Shown here piece after piece: positions 5,975 to 6,243 of a stretch of DNA of 6,243 bases. Location: positions 1 through 6,243 of the forward strand of contig JANXTP010000402.1 of assembly GCA_025352345.1 (NCBI GenBank), written 5' to 3'. The translations under genes and the position numbers were made by a program. This DNA is from Burkholderiales bacterium. GTDB taxonomy: Bacteria > Pseudomonadota > Gammaproteobacteria > Burkholderiales > Burkholderiaceae_C. The notes beneath the pieces were generated by a model that was given only the letters and a program-made list of their open reading frames with translations, was not told the DNA's origin and did no database searches. The stretch's first letter is position 1; each line of letters begins with the position of its first letter.

Positions 5975-6243
5975 TCACGACTGAAGCGGGCTGCCGGGCT
6001 TGTCGGTGAGCTTGAGCGCGTCGAGCATGCGGCGCGCGGCTTCCTGTTCGGCGACGCGGCGCGAGCGGCCTTCGCCGGATTCTGTGAGGCTCAGCGCGGG
6101 CACGCTGCACTCGACCTCGAAGGTCTGTGCATGGGCCTGGCCACGAGTAGCGCTGATGCGGTACGTTGGCACCGGCAGGCGGCGCGCTTGCAGCCACTCC
6201 TGCAGTTCGGTCTTGGCGTCCTTGGTCCAGCTGGCGATGTCGG
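5975..6243 (-). CDS. rnc: Ribonuclease III, C-terminal 88 residues (5' end outside window)
   Basis: RNase III cleaves double-stranded RNA, including the 30S rRNA precursor. Only the C-terminal end is present. The minus-strand frame is open from the right edge (first full codon GAC, 6239-6241) to the TGA at 5975-5977 and reads DIASWTKDAKTELQEWLQAR, then a double-stranded-RNA-binding domain. Recognisable elements are KTELQEWLQ (helix 1), PTYRISATRGQAHAQTFEVEC (strands 1-2) and GRSRRVAEQEAARRML (the conserved G-x-S-[KR]-[KR]-x-A-E-x-x-A-A helix with basic RNA-contacting residues). The nuclease domain would lie beyond the window. The GTG at 6170-6172 is an internal Val codon and not a start. rnc directly upstream of era is the classic proteobacterial arrangement and links two ribosome-maturation functions. 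Confidence 0.93.
   Translation of the reverse strand, partial: DIASWTKDAKTELQEWLQARRLPVPTYRISATRGQAHAQTFEVECSVPALSLTESGEGRSRRVAEQEAARRMLDALKLTDKPGSPLQS

Noticed and set aside
5976..6197. Upstream extension of the era frame to the ATG at 6197
   Set aside because: It overlaps the RNase III double-stranded-RNA-binding domain, and the added residues are Arg/Ala/Pro-rich shadow sequence.
1..6243. A novel defence, mobile or biosynthetic system
   Set aside because: All six genes belong to well-known core families in a conserved order. No transposase, integrase, toxin-antitoxin pair, CRISPR repeat, attachment site or composition shift was seen.

Overview
The window is GC-rich (roughly two-thirds G+C by eye) chromosomal DNA from a betaproteobacterium, most likely of the order Burkholderiales. 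The protein sequences of RNase E, Era, NagZ and AcpS and the gene order rnc-era-recO-pdxJ-acpS-nagZ all point there. A Rubrivivax/Leptothrix/Methylibium-type lineage is a guess from protein flavour, not shown by a search. There is no sign of mobile DNA, CRISPR, tRNA or rRNA, and no gene-free stretch longer than about 70 bases.

Layout. Positions 2-1717 (+) hold the C-terminal part of RNase E (rne), whose catalytic half lies off the left edge. This part has a short end of the folded domain, an amphipathic membrane-anchor-like segment, a long disordered tail with arginine/glycine (RGG) clusters, and a folded-looking C-terminal motif. A 66-base gap (1718-1783) follows, containing a hairpin terminator flanked by A and T runs that can serve both strands. 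Everything from 1784 to the right edge is on the minus strand and reads leftward, converging on rne: rnc (3' end only), era, recO, pdxJ, acpS, nagZ.

The minus-strand genes look like one operon. recO/pdxJ, pdxJ/acpS and acpS/nagZ each share a 4-base ATGA stop/start overlap. recO probably starts with GTG 4 bases after the era stop. The rnc stop touches an upstream ATG of era, but the only strong Shine-Dalgarno in the run favours an era start 36 bases further in. The other starts have weak or no ribosome sites, so translational coupling is likely.

Functionally the window joins RNA processing (RNase E tail, RNase III dsRNA-binding domain), 30S assembly (Era), recombination repair (RecO), vitamin B6 synthesis (PdxJ), acyl-carrier-protein activation (AcpS) and peptidoglycan recycling (NagZ). 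This is a conserved core locus, not an accessory system. The points most worth a second look are the RGG-rich RNase E scaffold with its separate C-terminal motif, and a PdxJ whose N-terminal substrate-binding pair is Asn-Lys where the E. coli enzyme has Asp-His.
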